The position numbers and the translations under genes are program-made. The notes beneath the pieces were generated by a model. It was not told where the DNA came from. It made no database searches and saw nothing but the letters and a program-made list of their open reading frames with translations. From contig NZ_JARUBP010000001.1 of the NCBI RefSeq assembly GCF_029626225.1, positions 620,001 through 684,000 of the forward strand: a DNA stretch of 64,000 nt, read 5' to 3'. Origin of the DNA: Asanoa sp. WMMD1127 (GTDB lineage: Bacteria > Actinomycetota > Actinomycetes > Mycobacteriales > Micromonosporaceae). Below are positions 33,787-41,648 of this stretch, in pieces (within the stretch, counting starts at the first letter, position 1; each line of letters opens with the position of its first letter).

Positions 33787-34406
33787 CCGCGACCGGCTTC
33801 GCCGCGGCGCTCCGGGGCGACCCCGCCTGGCTCGTGCACGACGACGGGCGCCGCCAGCGCCTGCCCGTGCGGCGCTGGCACGCGACCGCCGAACCGGAGA
33901 CGGCGGCCGTGGTGAGCCGGTGCACCGGCCCGACCCTCGACCTGGGCTGCGGGCCGGGCCGGTTGACCGTGGCGCTGGCCCGGGCCGGGGTCACCGCGCT
34001 CGGGGTCGACGCCAGCGCCGAGGCGGTCGCCATCGCCCGGTCCCGCGGCGCGGTCGCCATTCACCAGGACCTGTTCGCGCCGCTGCCCGCCGAGGGGCGC
34101 TGGGCGCACGCCGTGCTGCTCGACGGCAACATCGGCATCGGCGGCGACCCGGTGGCCCTGCTGCTTCGCTGCCGGGCCCTGCTGCGACCGACCGGCACGG
34201 TGCTCGTCGAGCTCGACGGCCCCGGTACCGGCTTCTGGCGCGGCCACGCTCGGGTCGCCTCCTCGGCGCTCGGCCCCCGCTTTCCCTGGGCGCGGCTGGA
34301 CACCCGGTCCGCGGTGGGCATCGCGGCCGCCGCCGGGCTCGTGGTCCGGGAGATCGCCCACCGCCGCGACCGCTGGTTCGCCGAGCTGCTCGTGGACGCG
34401 ACGTAA
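33783..34406 (+). CDS. Class I SAM-dependent methyltransferase in the glycan cluster
   Basis: 207 aa. The SAM loop LDLGCGPGRLTV is at ~52-63, then VTALGVDASAEAV (motif II). The C-terminal RDRWFAELLVDA is common in the methyltransferases of this conserved neighbourhood. It could cap or decorate a glycan. The ATG overlaps the previous stop (ATGA). Its own stop lies inside the response-regulator motif that precedes the next gene. Confidence 0.85.
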   Translation: MTATGFAAALRGDPAWLVHDDGRRQRLPVRRWHATAEPETAAVVSRCTGPTLDLGCGPGRLTVALARAGVTALGVDASAEAVAIARSRGAVAIHQDLFAPLPAEGRWAHAVLLDGNIGIGGDPVALLLRCRALLRPTGTVLVELDGPGTGFWRGHARVASSALGPRFPWARLDTRSAVGIAAAAGLVVREIAHRRDRWFAELLVDAT

Positions 34407-34446
34407 GAAGCTGGCAAGGATCGCCCCCGCCCACCGTGGCTACGCT
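34402..34446 (+). promoter_or_regulatory. Promoter of the two-component system with GTAAG/GCAAG motif, site 3
   Basis: CGTAAGAAGCTGGCAAGG (34402-34419) has GTAAG and GCAAG starting 11 bases apart and matches site 1 at 15 of 18-19 positions. TACGCT (34441-34446), 22 bases further, is the likely -10; GGGGAGG then precedes the ATG at 34466. The site would overlap the -35 region, the place for an OmpR-type activator, giving autoregulation. Confidence 0.6.
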
Positions 34447-34465
34447 AAGCCCGGGGAGGTGGGCC

Positions 34466-35158
34466 ATGCGGCAACGCGTACTCGTGGTCGACGACGACCA
34501 GACGGTAAGCGACGTCATCTGCCGCTACCTCGACCACGCCGGCTACGCGGTAGCGCACGTCGGCGACGGCGCCGCCGCCCTGGAGGCGGTCCGCCGCGAG
34601 GCACCGCAGCTGGTCGTGCTCGACGTGATGCTGCCGACGATCAGCGGCCTGCAGGTGTGCCGTGAGCTGCGCTCCACGCCCGACGGCGTACCGATCATCA
34701 TGCTGACCGCCCGTGGCGACGAGGCCGACCGCGTGCTCGGCCTGGAGCTGGGCGCCGACGACTACCTGACCAAGCCGTTCTCTCCCCGCGAGCTCGTGCT
34801 GCGGGTCGGCTCCGTGCTCCGCCGCGCCGGGGCGCCCGCGGCGCCGGCCGCCGAGGTGCTCCGGGACGGCCCGCTGGAGGTGCTGACCGGGCCGCGGGTG
34901 GTCCGCCTGGGCGCGGCCGAGCTGACCCTGACGTTGCGCGAGTTCGACCTGCTGGCCCACCTGATGCGCCACCCGGCCCGCGCCTTCACCCGCGCCGAGC
35001 TGCTCGAACAGGTCTGGGGCTGGACGTTCGGCGACCAGTCGACGGTGACGGTGCACGTGCGCCGGCTGCGGGAGAAGATCGAGGCCGACCCGGCCGACCC
35101 GCGGCGCATCGTGACGGTGTGGGGCGTCGGCTACCGCTACGAGCCGGCCGATGCGTGA
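34466..35158 (+). CDS. OmpR/PhoB-family response regulator
   Basis: 230 aa. The receiver has D10/D11, phospho-acceptor D53 (VVLDVMLP), T81 and K103 (LTKPFSP). The winged helix (~135-225) ends in TVHVRRLREKIEADPADPRRIVTVWGVGYRY. GGGGAGG precedes the ATG. Followed by its kinase with an 8-base overlap. The shared GTAAG motif in three nearby promoters makes it the likely regulator of the whole 28-36 kb cluster. Confidence 0.94.
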   Translation: MRQRVLVVDDDQTVSDVICRYLDHAGYAVAHVGDGAAALEAVRREAPQLVVLDVMLPTISGLQVCRELRSTPDGVPIIMLTARGDEADRVLGLELGADDYLTKPFSPRELVLRVGSVLRRAGAPAAPAAEVLRDGPLEVLTGPRVVRLGAAELTLTLREFDLLAHLMRHPARAFTRAELLEQVWGWTFGDQSTVTVHVRRLREKIEADPADPRRIVTVWGVGYRYEPADA

Positions 35159-36158
35159 CCTCGCCCTGATCTTCGCGATCGCCCTGGCCGCGGCGCTGGC
35201 CGTGGGCCTGGCCGCCGCCCTGCTGCTGCGCCTGCTCCGGCGCCGCTCGATCCTCGTGCACCTGACCGTGCTGCTCACCGCCACGGTGCTGGCCGTGGCC
35301 GGCGGGGTGGCCGCGGTCGCCGAGGCGATGTTCCTCTCCGCCCACGACCTCGAGGTCGTGCTGATCACGATCGCCGCGGCGGCCGCCGTCAGTCTCGGCG
35401 TCGGCTGGCAGTTCGGGCGGCGGCTGGCCCGGGCCGCGGTCTGGGCCGACCAGGCTCGGGATCGGGAGCGGCGGCTGGAGAAGAACCGCCGGGACCTGGT
35501 GGCCTGGGTCTCGCACGACCTGCGTACCCCGTTGGCCGGTCTCCGCGCCATGGCCGAGGCGCTGGAGGACAGGGTGGTCAGCGACCCGGCCACGGTCGCC
35601 GAATATCACCGGCGGATCCGGCTCGAGACCGACCGGATGAGCCGGCTCGTCGACGACCTGTTCGAGCTGTCCCGGATCAACGCCGGCGCGCTGCGGCTGT
35701 CACCGACGGCGGTCGGCCTGGGCGAGGTGGTCTCCGACGCGCTCGCCACGGCGGCGCCGCTGGCGTCGGCCCGGCGAATCAAGCTCGTGGCGCCGGAGTC
35801 CGGCTGGCCGACGGTCACGGCGAGCGAGCCCGAGCTGAGCCGGGTGGTCGCCAACCTGCTGCTCAACGCGGTGCGGTATACGCCCGACGACGGCACCGTC
35901 CGCGTCGAGGCCGGCCACGAACCCGACACCGCCTGGCTGGCCGTCGCCGACAGCTGCGGTGGCATCGCCGCGGCCGACCTGCCGCGGCTGTTCGACGTGG
36001 CCTTCCGCGGCGAGTCGGCGCGCACCCCGGACAACGGCGCCGGCGGCGGGCTGGGCCTGGCGATCGTGCACGGCCTGGTGCAGGCCCACGGCGGCTCGGT
36101 GGACGTGCACAACACCGCCGACGGCTGCCGTTTCGTGGTCCGTCTACCGGCGGCCTGA
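35151..36158 (+). CDS. Sensor histidine kinase
   Basis: 335 aa. Two membrane segments (~5-28 and ~36-58) and a third at ~68-88, with almost no extracytoplasmic domain, so it probably senses a signal in or near the membrane. The H-box SHDLRTPLAG has H122; the N-box is NLLLNAVRYTPDD and the G-box GGGLGLAIVHGL. No HAMP domain is obvious. Overlaps the response regulator by 8 bases and the convergent squalene-cyclase-like gene by 15. Confidence 0.92.
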   Translation: MRDLALIFAIALAAALAVGLAAALLLRLLRRRSILVHLTVLLTATVLAVAGGVAAVAEAMFLSAHDLEVVLITIAAAAAVSLGVGWQFGRRLARAAVWADQARDRERRLEKNRRDLVAWVSHDLRTPLAGLRAMAEALEDRVVSDPATVAEYHRRIRLETDRMSRLVDDLFELSRINAGALRLSPTAVGLGEVVSDALATAAPLASARRIKLVAPESGWPTVTASEPELSRVVANLLLNAVRYTPDDGTVRVEAGHEPDTAWLAVADSCGGIAAADLPRLFDVAFRGESARTPDNGAGGGLGLAIVHGLVQAHGGSVDVHNTADGCRFVVRLPAA

Positions 36159-37088
36159 GTCCCACCACGCCAGCACCGACAGCGCGCGGGCCGTGTTGAG
36201 GCGGCTCGCGCCGGGCGGCTCGGCCTGAAACCACTGCTTCCCCGGGTACGCCGAGTAGGTCGGCCACCGGCCGTCCTTGCGGCGGGCCCGCGCCACGACG
36301 TCGACCGCGTCGGCCAGGCGGTCGTCGCGCGCGCCGGTCCGGGCGAAGTATTCCAGCCCACGCAGCACGTCGAAGTGCCACTCGGGGAAGGCCGGGAAGC
36401 GCACGCTCCCGCGGACCGCGACCTCGCCCGTACGGTGGGAGCGGTAGAGCCGGTGCGCCAGGAAGAACTCTCGACCCCGCTCCGCCGCGACCGCGTCCGG
36501 ACCGCCGGCCGCCTCCAGCGCTTCGAGCGCCATGATGCTCGTGTGGAACGAGCTGTGCTTCGCCCGGTCCCCGCGGGCCGCGCAGTTCCACCCTCCGTCG
36601 TCCTGCTGCTGGTCGAGCAGGAAGGCGATCGCCTCGTCGACCTCGCCGGTCCGGTGGCCGAACGCGCACGACACCCGCACGAACATCGACACGACGCAGG
36701 TCTCCGCGACCCGTCGGCGGTCCTGCCACTCCCACAGCCGCGCGCAGCCCCGCAGCGCCGCCGGATGTCCCGGCACCAGACCGAGCCAGAGCAACCGCAA
36801 CAGGGTGTACGTCGTGGAGGTCCACTTCGGTGTGTAGACCCCGCCGCCCCAGGTGCCGTCGGGCGACTGCTCCGCGAGCAGGCGGGCACCCCAGCCTTCC
36901 GTGGCGACCCGGGCCCGTTCCCGGGTCACCTCGGGCTCGCCGGCCCCGGTCAGGTCGCGCAGCACGCGCCAGCGGACCGCCGGGTCGCCGTCGAGCAACC
37001 AGGTGCGCAGCTCGTCATCGATGGCCGACAGCGTAGCGCGACGCCGTGACCAGCGCGGCCAGCCCGGTGGTGACCGGCACCGCCGCAA
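36144..37088 (-). CDS. Squalene-cyclase/prenyltransferase-like alpha-toroid protein
   Basis: About 290-314 aa. Repeats such as QSPDGTWGGGVYTPKW, QQQDDGGWNC and RKDGRWPTYSAYPGK (QxxDGxW type) indicate an alpha/alpha toroid like terpene cyclases, but there is no DxDD motif, so catalysis is unsure. The start is unclear: homology appears to begin near LSAIDDELRTWLLDGDPAVRW (~37035), where no ATG or GTG fits, and the ATG at 37088 lies inside the YibE/F gene; TTG near 37000 is an option. Function unknown. Confidence 0.65.
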   Translation of the reverse strand: MRRCRSPPGWPRWSRRRATLSAIDDELRTWLLDGDPAVRWRVLRDLTGAGEPEVTRERARVATEGWGARLLAEQSPDGTWGGGVYTPKWTSTTYTLLRLLWLGLVPGHPAALRGCARLWEWQDRRRVAETCVVSMFVRVSCAFGHRTGEVDEAIAFLLDQQQDDGGWNCAARGDRAKHSSFHTSIMALEALEAAGGPDAVAAERGREFFLAHRLYRSHRTGEVAVRGSVRFPAFPEWHFDVLRGLEYFARTGARDDRLADAVDVVARARRKDGRWPTYSAYPGKQWFQAEPPGASRLNTARALSVLAWWDSGRR

Positions 37089-38172
37089 CCAGCCCGATCG
37101 TCCCGACCACGCTGCGGACGATCTCGTCGACGATGAACTCGCTGGTGAGCACGGTGGACGCCGGCTGCCCGCCGATGATCACCAGAAGCAGCAACGGGAG
37201 CGACGCGCCGGCGTACGCCAGGACGATGGTGTTGACCGTCGAGGCGATGTGCGATCGGCCGACCCGGGTCGCGGCGCGGTAGAGACCGCGGGCGTCGAGC
37301 GTCGGGTTGGCCTGCGCGAGCTCGCCGACGGTGGCCGCCTGGGTGACCGTCACGTCGTCCAGCACACCGAGCGTGCCGATCACGATGCCGGCCAGCAGCA
37401 GGCCGCGCGGGTCGATCTCGCCGAGGAAGACGGCGAGCAGGCCGGTGTCCTCGCTGCCGAAGCCCGTCAGGTGCAGCGCTTCCGTCGCCGCGACCGCCAG
37501 CCCGCCGGTCAACGTGAGGCTGACCAGCGTGCCGAGCACGGCCACCGAGGTCTGCACGCTGAAACCGTGGGTGAGGTAGAGGACCATGAACATGATCGCG
37601 GAGGCGCCGACGATGGCGATCAGCAGCGGCGGCTTGCCTACCGCGATCGCCGGGAGGATGAACGTCAGCAGGATCGCGAAGCTGACGCCCAACCCGATCA
37701 GCGCGGCCACGCCCTGCCACCGCCCGAACGCCACGATCACGAGCGCGAAGATCCCGATCAGCACGGCGAGCGGCACGCCGCGTTGGTGGTCGAGGACGGC
37801 GTACTGCGGTGGTCCCTCCGGCGCGACGCTCTCCGCCACGACGATGTCGTCGCCGACCGACACGACGGGCGAGCCGGGTCCTTCGGGGATGGTCGCGGTC
37901 ACCGTCTGGCCGGACTGCGGCCCGTTGGTCAGCCGGACCGTCACGGACCCGCACTGGCGGGCCGTCCGCTGCTGGCACGGCTCCGGCTGGACGGCGGTCA
38001 CGGTCGCGTCGCGCCGGGCCGGCTGGTCGGTCGCGATCGTCGCGGGCCCGGTGTACGGCCAGAGCACGGCGAGCCCGATCCCGGTCAACACGGCCAGCGG
38101 TACGAGGATCGCCGCCACCACGATCTGGATGCGCCGCGGCGACGGGCCGACCGGTCCGTGCGCGTGCGACAT
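37015..38172 (-). CDS. YibE/F-family membrane protein
   Basis: 385 aa. One N-terminal membrane segment, an OB-like extracellular region with CQQRTARQCG (possible disulfide), then about seven membrane segments. GEIDPRGLLLAGIVIGTLGVLDDVTVTQAA is the YibE/F signature. The family is thought to be a transporter, with substrate unknown. The ATG at 38172 lies 9 bases after a TATAGC hexamer, a possible leaderless start; a GTG at 38181 is in frame. Its 3' end is where the squalene-cyclase-like frame opens. Confidence 0.85.
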   Translation of the reverse strand: MSHAHGPVGPSPRRIQIVVAAILVPLAVLTGIGLAVLWPYTGPATIATDQPARRDATVTAVQPEPCQQRTARQCGSVTVRLTNGPQSGQTVTATIPEGPGSPVVSVGDDIVVAESVAPEGPPQYAVLDHQRGVPLAVLIGIFALVIVAFGRWQGVAALIGLGVSFAILLTFILPAIAVGKPPLLIAIVGASAIMFMVLYLTHGFSVQTSVAVLGTLVSLTLTGGLAVAATEALHLTGFGSEDTGLLAVFLGEIDPRGLLLAGIVIGTLGVLDDVTVTQAATVGELAQANPTLDARGLYRAATRVGRSHIASTVNTIVLAYAGASLPLLLLVIIGGQPASTVLTSEFIVDEIVRSVVGTIGLVAAVPVTTGLAALVTASRYAVGHR

Positions 38173-38185
38173 GAGGCTCACGCTA

Positions 38186-38198
38186 TATGTCCGTTATA
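38186..38198. promoter_or_regulatory. AT-rich 13-base motif in the yibE/F promoter, copy 1
   Basis: TATAACGGACATA on the minus strand (complement of 38186-38198), directly before the -10-like TATAGC of the YibE/F gene. The identical 13 bases occur at 62331-62343 between secA and a GNAT gene. Nine of its bases are A or T in strongly GC-rich DNA, so a shared regulator is plausible. Confidence 0.4.
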
Positions 38199-38263
38199 TC
38201 CCATGGCCGCGAAAGCGGGGCAACCCGTTGACCATCACCCGGCCGGCGTGCCGCCATGGTGGA

Positions 38264-38749
38264 ATGAGCGCCGTCAGCCTGGCCGGGGTCGCGGTCGTCG
38301 GATTCGCGTCGGCGTTCCAGCCGTTCACCCCGGTCGAGGCCTATCTGGTCGGCGTCATGGCCACGACCGGCACGGCGCCCGTCGCGGCTGGGGTCGCGGC
38401 CGCGGTCGGCCAGACCGCCGGCAAGGTGCTCATCTTCCTCGCGACCCGCGGCCTGCTCCGCGGGTCGTTGCTCCAGCGGATCGTGGACCGGACCCGCCGG
38501 CCGGCCCGCCGCCCGTCGGCGTTCCGCGACCGGATGACGGCGCTGATCGCACTCCTGGACCGCCCGCGCTGGTCGGCGGCCCTGCTCTTCACGAGCGCGG
38601 TCGCCGGCATCCCACCCTTGATCGCGGCCACGGTCTACGTCGCCCGTACGCCCATGTCGCTGTCGCTCTTCACGATCCTGTGCGTGACGGGCCGCATCGT
38701 CCGCTTCGTCGCCCTGGCCTTCGCCCCAGCCCTGGTGCTGCCGTCCTGA
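38264..38749 (+). CDS. Small integral membrane protein, VTT/DedA-like
   Basis: 161 aa with four hydrophobic segments. VAGIPPLIAATVYVARTPMSL resembles the glycine/proline loop of VTT (SNARE-associated, DedA) proteins, and FQPFTPVEAYLVGVMA the first re-entrant segment, but the full DedA pattern is not present. Role unknown; DedA proteins recycle lipid carriers. ATG at 38264. A single gene, divergent from YibE/F. Confidence 0.65.
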   Translation: MSAVSLAGVAVVGFASAFQPFTPVEAYLVGVMATTGTAPVAAGVAAAVGQTAGKVLIFLATRGLLRGSLLQRIVDRTRRPARRPSAFRDRMTALIALLDRPRWSAALLFTSAVAGIPPLIAATVYVARTPMSLSLFTILCVTGRIVRFVALAFAPALVLPS

Positions 38750-38858
38750 GCGATTGACTCCTGTGCATGTGTCGTGGCAGGCTGGGCGCGCTGTTGCGGG
38801 AGCGACGTAGCGAAACGGAAGCGAGGGCGGCTTCCGGCCTCGACTCCTGGAGCTCTCC

Positions 38859-39938
38859 ATGCGCATCGCCCGACTCCTGGCGGCGCCGTTGATCGCGCTG
38901 GCCGCCGTCATCGTCGTCGTCCTCCCCTCCTCGCCCGCCTCCGCACACGGCAGTGTGGTCAATCCCGCGTCCCGCAACTTCGGCTGCTGGGAACGTTGGG
39001 GTTCCCGCTTCCAGGCGCCGGAGATGGCCACCGAGGACCCGATGTGTTGGCAGGCCTGGCAGGCCAACCCCAACGCCATGTGGAACTGGAACGGCCTCTA
39101 CCGCGAGAACCTCGGCGGCAACCACCAGGGCAACATCCCCGACGGCCAGCTGTGCAGCGGCGGCCGGGCCGAAGGCGGTCGCTACAACGCGATGGACACC
39201 GTCGGCAACTGGCGGCCGGCCAATGTGGGCACCTCGTTCTCGTTGCGGCTCAACGACCAGGCCAGTCACGGCGCCGACTACATCCGGGTGTACGTGACCC
39301 GGGCCGGCTACGACCCGACCACCCAGCCGTTGCGGTGGAGCGACCTGCAACTGGTCAACCAGATCGGCAACACGCCGGCGTCGCAGTGGCAGCCGGCCGC
39401 CCAGGGCGTGCAGATCGACATCCCGGTCAGCGTGCCGGGGCGCACCGGGCGGGCCATGTTCTACACGATCTGGCAGGCCAGCCACTCGGACCAGTCCTAC
39501 TACTTCTGCAGTGATGTCTCCTTCGGCGGCTCCGGCGGCAACCCGACCAACCCGCCGACGAACCCACCGACCAACCCACCCACCAACCCACCCACCAACC
39601 CGCCGACGAACCCGCCCACCACGCCGCCGGCCGGGCCGGGCAGCTGTGCCGCCAGTTACAGCCTGGTCGGCTCGTGGACCGGCGGCTTCCAGGCCGACGT
39701 GCGGGTGACCGCGGGCTCGGCGGCGATCCGCGGGTGGACGGTCACCTTGACCTACGCCAACGGCCACCAGGTCGCGCAGGTCTGGAACGGCACGGTCACC
39801 ACGAGCGGATCGACCGCGACCGTACGCAACGCCGGCTACAACGGCGCCCTCGGCGCCGGCGCGAGCACCACGTTCGGCCTGCTCGGCTCGTCCAGCGGCG
39901 CGCACACCGCGCCCACCGTCAGCTGCGCCGCGGCCTGA
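38859..39938 (+). CDS. Secreted lytic polysaccharide monooxygenase, AA10 with CBM2
   Basis: 359 aa. The signal peptide is cleaved before H30 (SPASA|HGSVV), which with H137 (ASHGADY) forms the copper brace; F216 (YYFCSD) is the axial residue. The spacing H30-H137 is like that of cellulose-active Streptomyces CelS2. Residues ~227-259 are a linker of NPPT repeats, and ~262-359 a CBM2 cellulose-binding module. It oxidatively cuts crystalline cellulose outside the cell. GGAG lies before the ATG. No other cellulase is in the window. Confidence 0.93.
   Translation: MRIARLLAAPLIALAAVIVVVLPSSPASAHGSVVNPASRNFGCWERWGSRFQAPEMATEDPMCWQAWQANPNAMWNWNGLYRENLGGNHQGNIPDGQLCSGGRAEGGRYNAMDTVGNWRPANVGTSFSLRLNDQASHGADYIRVYVTRAGYDPTTQPLRWSDLQLVNQIGNTPASQWQPAAQGVQIDIPVSVPGRTGRAMFYTIWQASHSDQSYYFCSDVSFGGSGGNPTNPPTNPPTNPPTNPPTNPPTNPPTTPPAGPGSCAASYSLVGSWTGGFQADVRVTAGSAAIRGWTVTLTYANGHQVAQVWNGTVTTSGSTATVRNAGYNGALGAGASTTFGLLGSSSGAHTAPTVSCAAA
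39549..39620 (+). repeat. Six 12-base tandem repeats coding the NPPT linker
   Basis: Six consecutive 12-base units of the type AACCCRCCSACS, each coding Asn-Pro-Pro-Thr, in frame inside the LPMO gene. The units differ only at third positions. Copy number could vary by slippage and change linker length without a frameshift. Confidence 0.85.
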
Positions 39939-39948
39939 CGTCGGTAAG

Positions 39949-39981
39949 GAGCGGCATCGCCCGCAGCGGACGGTGCCGCTC
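39949..39981 (+). terminator. Hairpin after the LPMO gene
   Basis: Perfect 8-bp stem GAGCGGCA / TGCCGCTC with a 17-base loop, 11 bases after the LPMO stop and before the type VII gene group. No U-tract. Confidence 0.45.
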
Positions 39982-40006
39982 GCACCCGGCTGATAGAGTT
40001 CGGCCG

Positions 40007-40834
40007 ATGTCGAGCGACCGGGGGGACGACTTCGCGGCCAGACTGCGGGCCGCGCGGTCGCAGAGGGGGGCCGACGCCGCGCCGTCGGGGTCTGGCGAGG
40101 GTTCGTCCTTCGCCGGGCAGGTGCGCGCGTTCGCCGCGGCCGGCCGGCTCGACCGGCTCGAGCTCGAGCCTCACCTGCTGCGGCTCACGCCCGACGAGCT
40201 CGGCGCATACGTGCTCGAGGCGGCCAACGCGGCCCTCGCCGCGTCGGCGACGGGCGACACCGGTGACGCGCCGCCCGATCCCGAGGCGCTCGCCGCCGCG
40301 CTGGGCCCGGCCATGGAGTCCGGCACGGCGATGATGCGCACGATCTCCGAGTCGCTCGGCGACGTCATGTTCCGGCTCCGCGAGCGCACCGGGATGAGCG
40401 GCGACCCGGGCACCCAGGGGCTGGCGTCGATCCTCGACGAGACCAGCGACCTGTTGCGGCTCGCCGCCGGCACGACCACCGACGAGCCCGGCCCCGCCCC
40501 GGAGCAGAGCGCCCAGAGCGACGACGGCTCCGTCGTCGCGACCGTACGGCCCGGGCCACGGGTGGTGGCGCTCGACATCGCGGGCCGGGCGCTGCGGGCC
40601 GGGGCGGGCACGCTGGCCGGCGAGATCGTGACCGCGGTCAACAACGCCCTCGACGGCCTCGCCGCCTCGGCCGGTCCGGCGGCCGGTCCCGCCATGCCGC
40701 TCGAGGGGCGGGTGCGCGACCTCCAGGACGCCAGCCTGGCGCACATGCGGGCCTACACCGGCGCGCTGCGGGCGCTGCTGGGCAGTGTCGGCGGGCCGGA
40801 GCCGGTGACACGCGAACGGAGCGGGGATGGCTGA
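40007..40834 (+). CDS. YbaB/EbfC-like protein at head of type VII effector locus
   Basis: 275 aa. Alpha-helical, Ala-rich, with two related halves; the segment GPRVVALDIAGRALRAGAGTLAGEIVTAVNNAL has the YbaB DNA-binding-like strand-helix pattern seen in proteins encoded with WXG100 genes in actinobacteria. A chaperone-like role for the secreted partner is an alternative. ATG at 40007; its last 8 bases overlap the WXG100-like gene. Function inferred only from neighbours. Confidence 0.6.
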   Translation: MSSDRGDDFAARLRAARSQRGADAAPSGSGEGSSFAGQVRAFAAAGRLDRLELEPHLLRLTPDELGAYVLEAANAALAASATGDTGDAPPDPEALAAALGPAMESGTAMMRTISESLGDVMFRLRERTGMSGDPGTQGLASILDETSDLLRLAAGTTTDEPGPAPEQSAQSDDGSVVATVRPGPRVVALDIAGRALRAGAGTLAGEIVTAVNNALDGLAASAGPAAGPAMPLEGRVRDLQDASLAHMRAYTGALRALLGSVGGPEPVTRERSGDG

Positions 40835-41150
40835 CCTCAACATCGACTCGGCGGCGCTGCGCTACTCGGGCAGCGGCGTGCAGACGACGGCCGAGGACAT
40901 GGGCCAACGGTTCACGGCCTTCCAGGCGGAGCTCGCCTCGTTCGGCCAGCCGTGGGGCAACGACGACCTGGGCTCGCTGATCGGCATGGCCTACGAGGTC
41001 GTCATGGAGGTGGCGATGGACTGCATCAGCGGCAACCTCGACGGCCTCGTCGAGGACGGCGCCGGGCTGCTCGGCATGGCCGACAACTACGACGCGGTCG
41101 AGCAGGAGAACGTGGCCGGCAGCCAGGCGTTCGACGGCCTGGTGGGCTGA
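40827..41150 (+). CDS. WXG100-superfamily (Esx-like) protein
   Basis: 107 aa, helical hairpin with WGND at the turn (ASFGQPWGNDDLGSLIG), the place of the WXG motif. Such proteins are type VII secretion substrates or chaperones and pair with effectors. Slightly longer than the usual 95-100 aa. It lies 1 base before the CpnT-like N-terminal protein, its likely secretion partner, as EsxE/F are for CpnT in mycobacteria. No ESX core genes are in the window. Confidence 0.75.
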   Translation: MADLNIDSAALRYSGSGVQTTAEDMGQRFTAFQAELASFGQPWGNDDLGSLIGMAYEVVMEVAMDCISGNLDGLVEDGAGLLGMADNYDAVEQENVAGSQAFDGLVG

Positions 41151-41151
41151 C

Positions 41152-41646
41152 GTGGGGCTGCAGCTGCCAGGCGAGCTCACCTCGCTGCTCGCGATGCTCG
41201 GCTACAACTGGCCCGAGGCCGACGAGGAGAAGCTCTTCGAGATGGGCCAGAGCTGGCTGCGGTTCGGCGGAGGGCTGCCGGCCGACCTCGAAGCCGCCAA
41301 CGCGTACGCCCAGCAGGTCTGGACCCGCAACGAAGGCCAGGCGGTGGCCGCGTTCCAGGCCGCGTGGTCCGACCCCGAGTCGTTCAGCGCCAACCTGGAC
41401 GACGCCGGCGTCGCCTCGACCATCGTCGGCGCGGCCCTGATCGCCTGTGCCGGCATCGTGCTGGCCCTGAAGATCAACGTCATCGTCCAGCTGGTCCTGC
41501 TGGCGATCCAGATTGCCCAGGCGATCGCCACGGCCGTCGTCACCTTCGGCGCGTCCCTGCTGGAGATCCCCATCTTCAAGATGATCACCAGCCTGATCCT
41601 GGACCAGCTGATCGACCTGGCCCTCAACGCGGTCCTCAATGGATAG
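41152..41646 (+). CDS. CpnT-like N-terminal domain protein lacking a toxin domain
   Basis: 164 aa. GLQLPGELTSLLAMLGYNWPEADEEKLFEMGQSW (in parts) is the start typical of WXG100-like polymorphic toxins. Residues ~85-164 contain two or three hydrophobic segments (STIVGAALIACAGIVLALK, VIVQLVLLAIQIAQAIATAVV). In typical members the same polypeptide continues into a C-terminal toxin, but here TAG at 41644 ends it and the EndoU frame starts 2 bases later. It probably delivers or anchors the nuclease. GTG start one base after the WXG100 gene. Confidence 0.75.
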   Translation: MGLQLPGELTSLLAMLGYNWPEADEEKLFEMGQSWLRFGGGLPADLEAANAYAQQVWTRNEGQAVAAFQAAWSDPESFSANLDDAGVASTIVGAALIACAGIVLALKINVIVQLVLLAIQIAQAIATAVVTFGASLLEIPIFKMITSLILDQLIDLALNAVLNG

Positions 41647-41648
41647 TC

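Noticed and set aside
31170-34361. 1063-aa minus-strand frame opposite the GT2/DUF2064/methyltransferase genes
   Set aside because: The plus-strand genes have clear motifs and 4-base overlaps; the long frame is low-complexity Arg/Ala/Pro.
38848-38859. CebR-like cellulose operator (TGGAGCTCTCCA) at the LPMO start
   Set aside because: It differs in length from the known TGGGAGCGCTCCCA box, and its GGAG part is better explained as the ribosome binding site.
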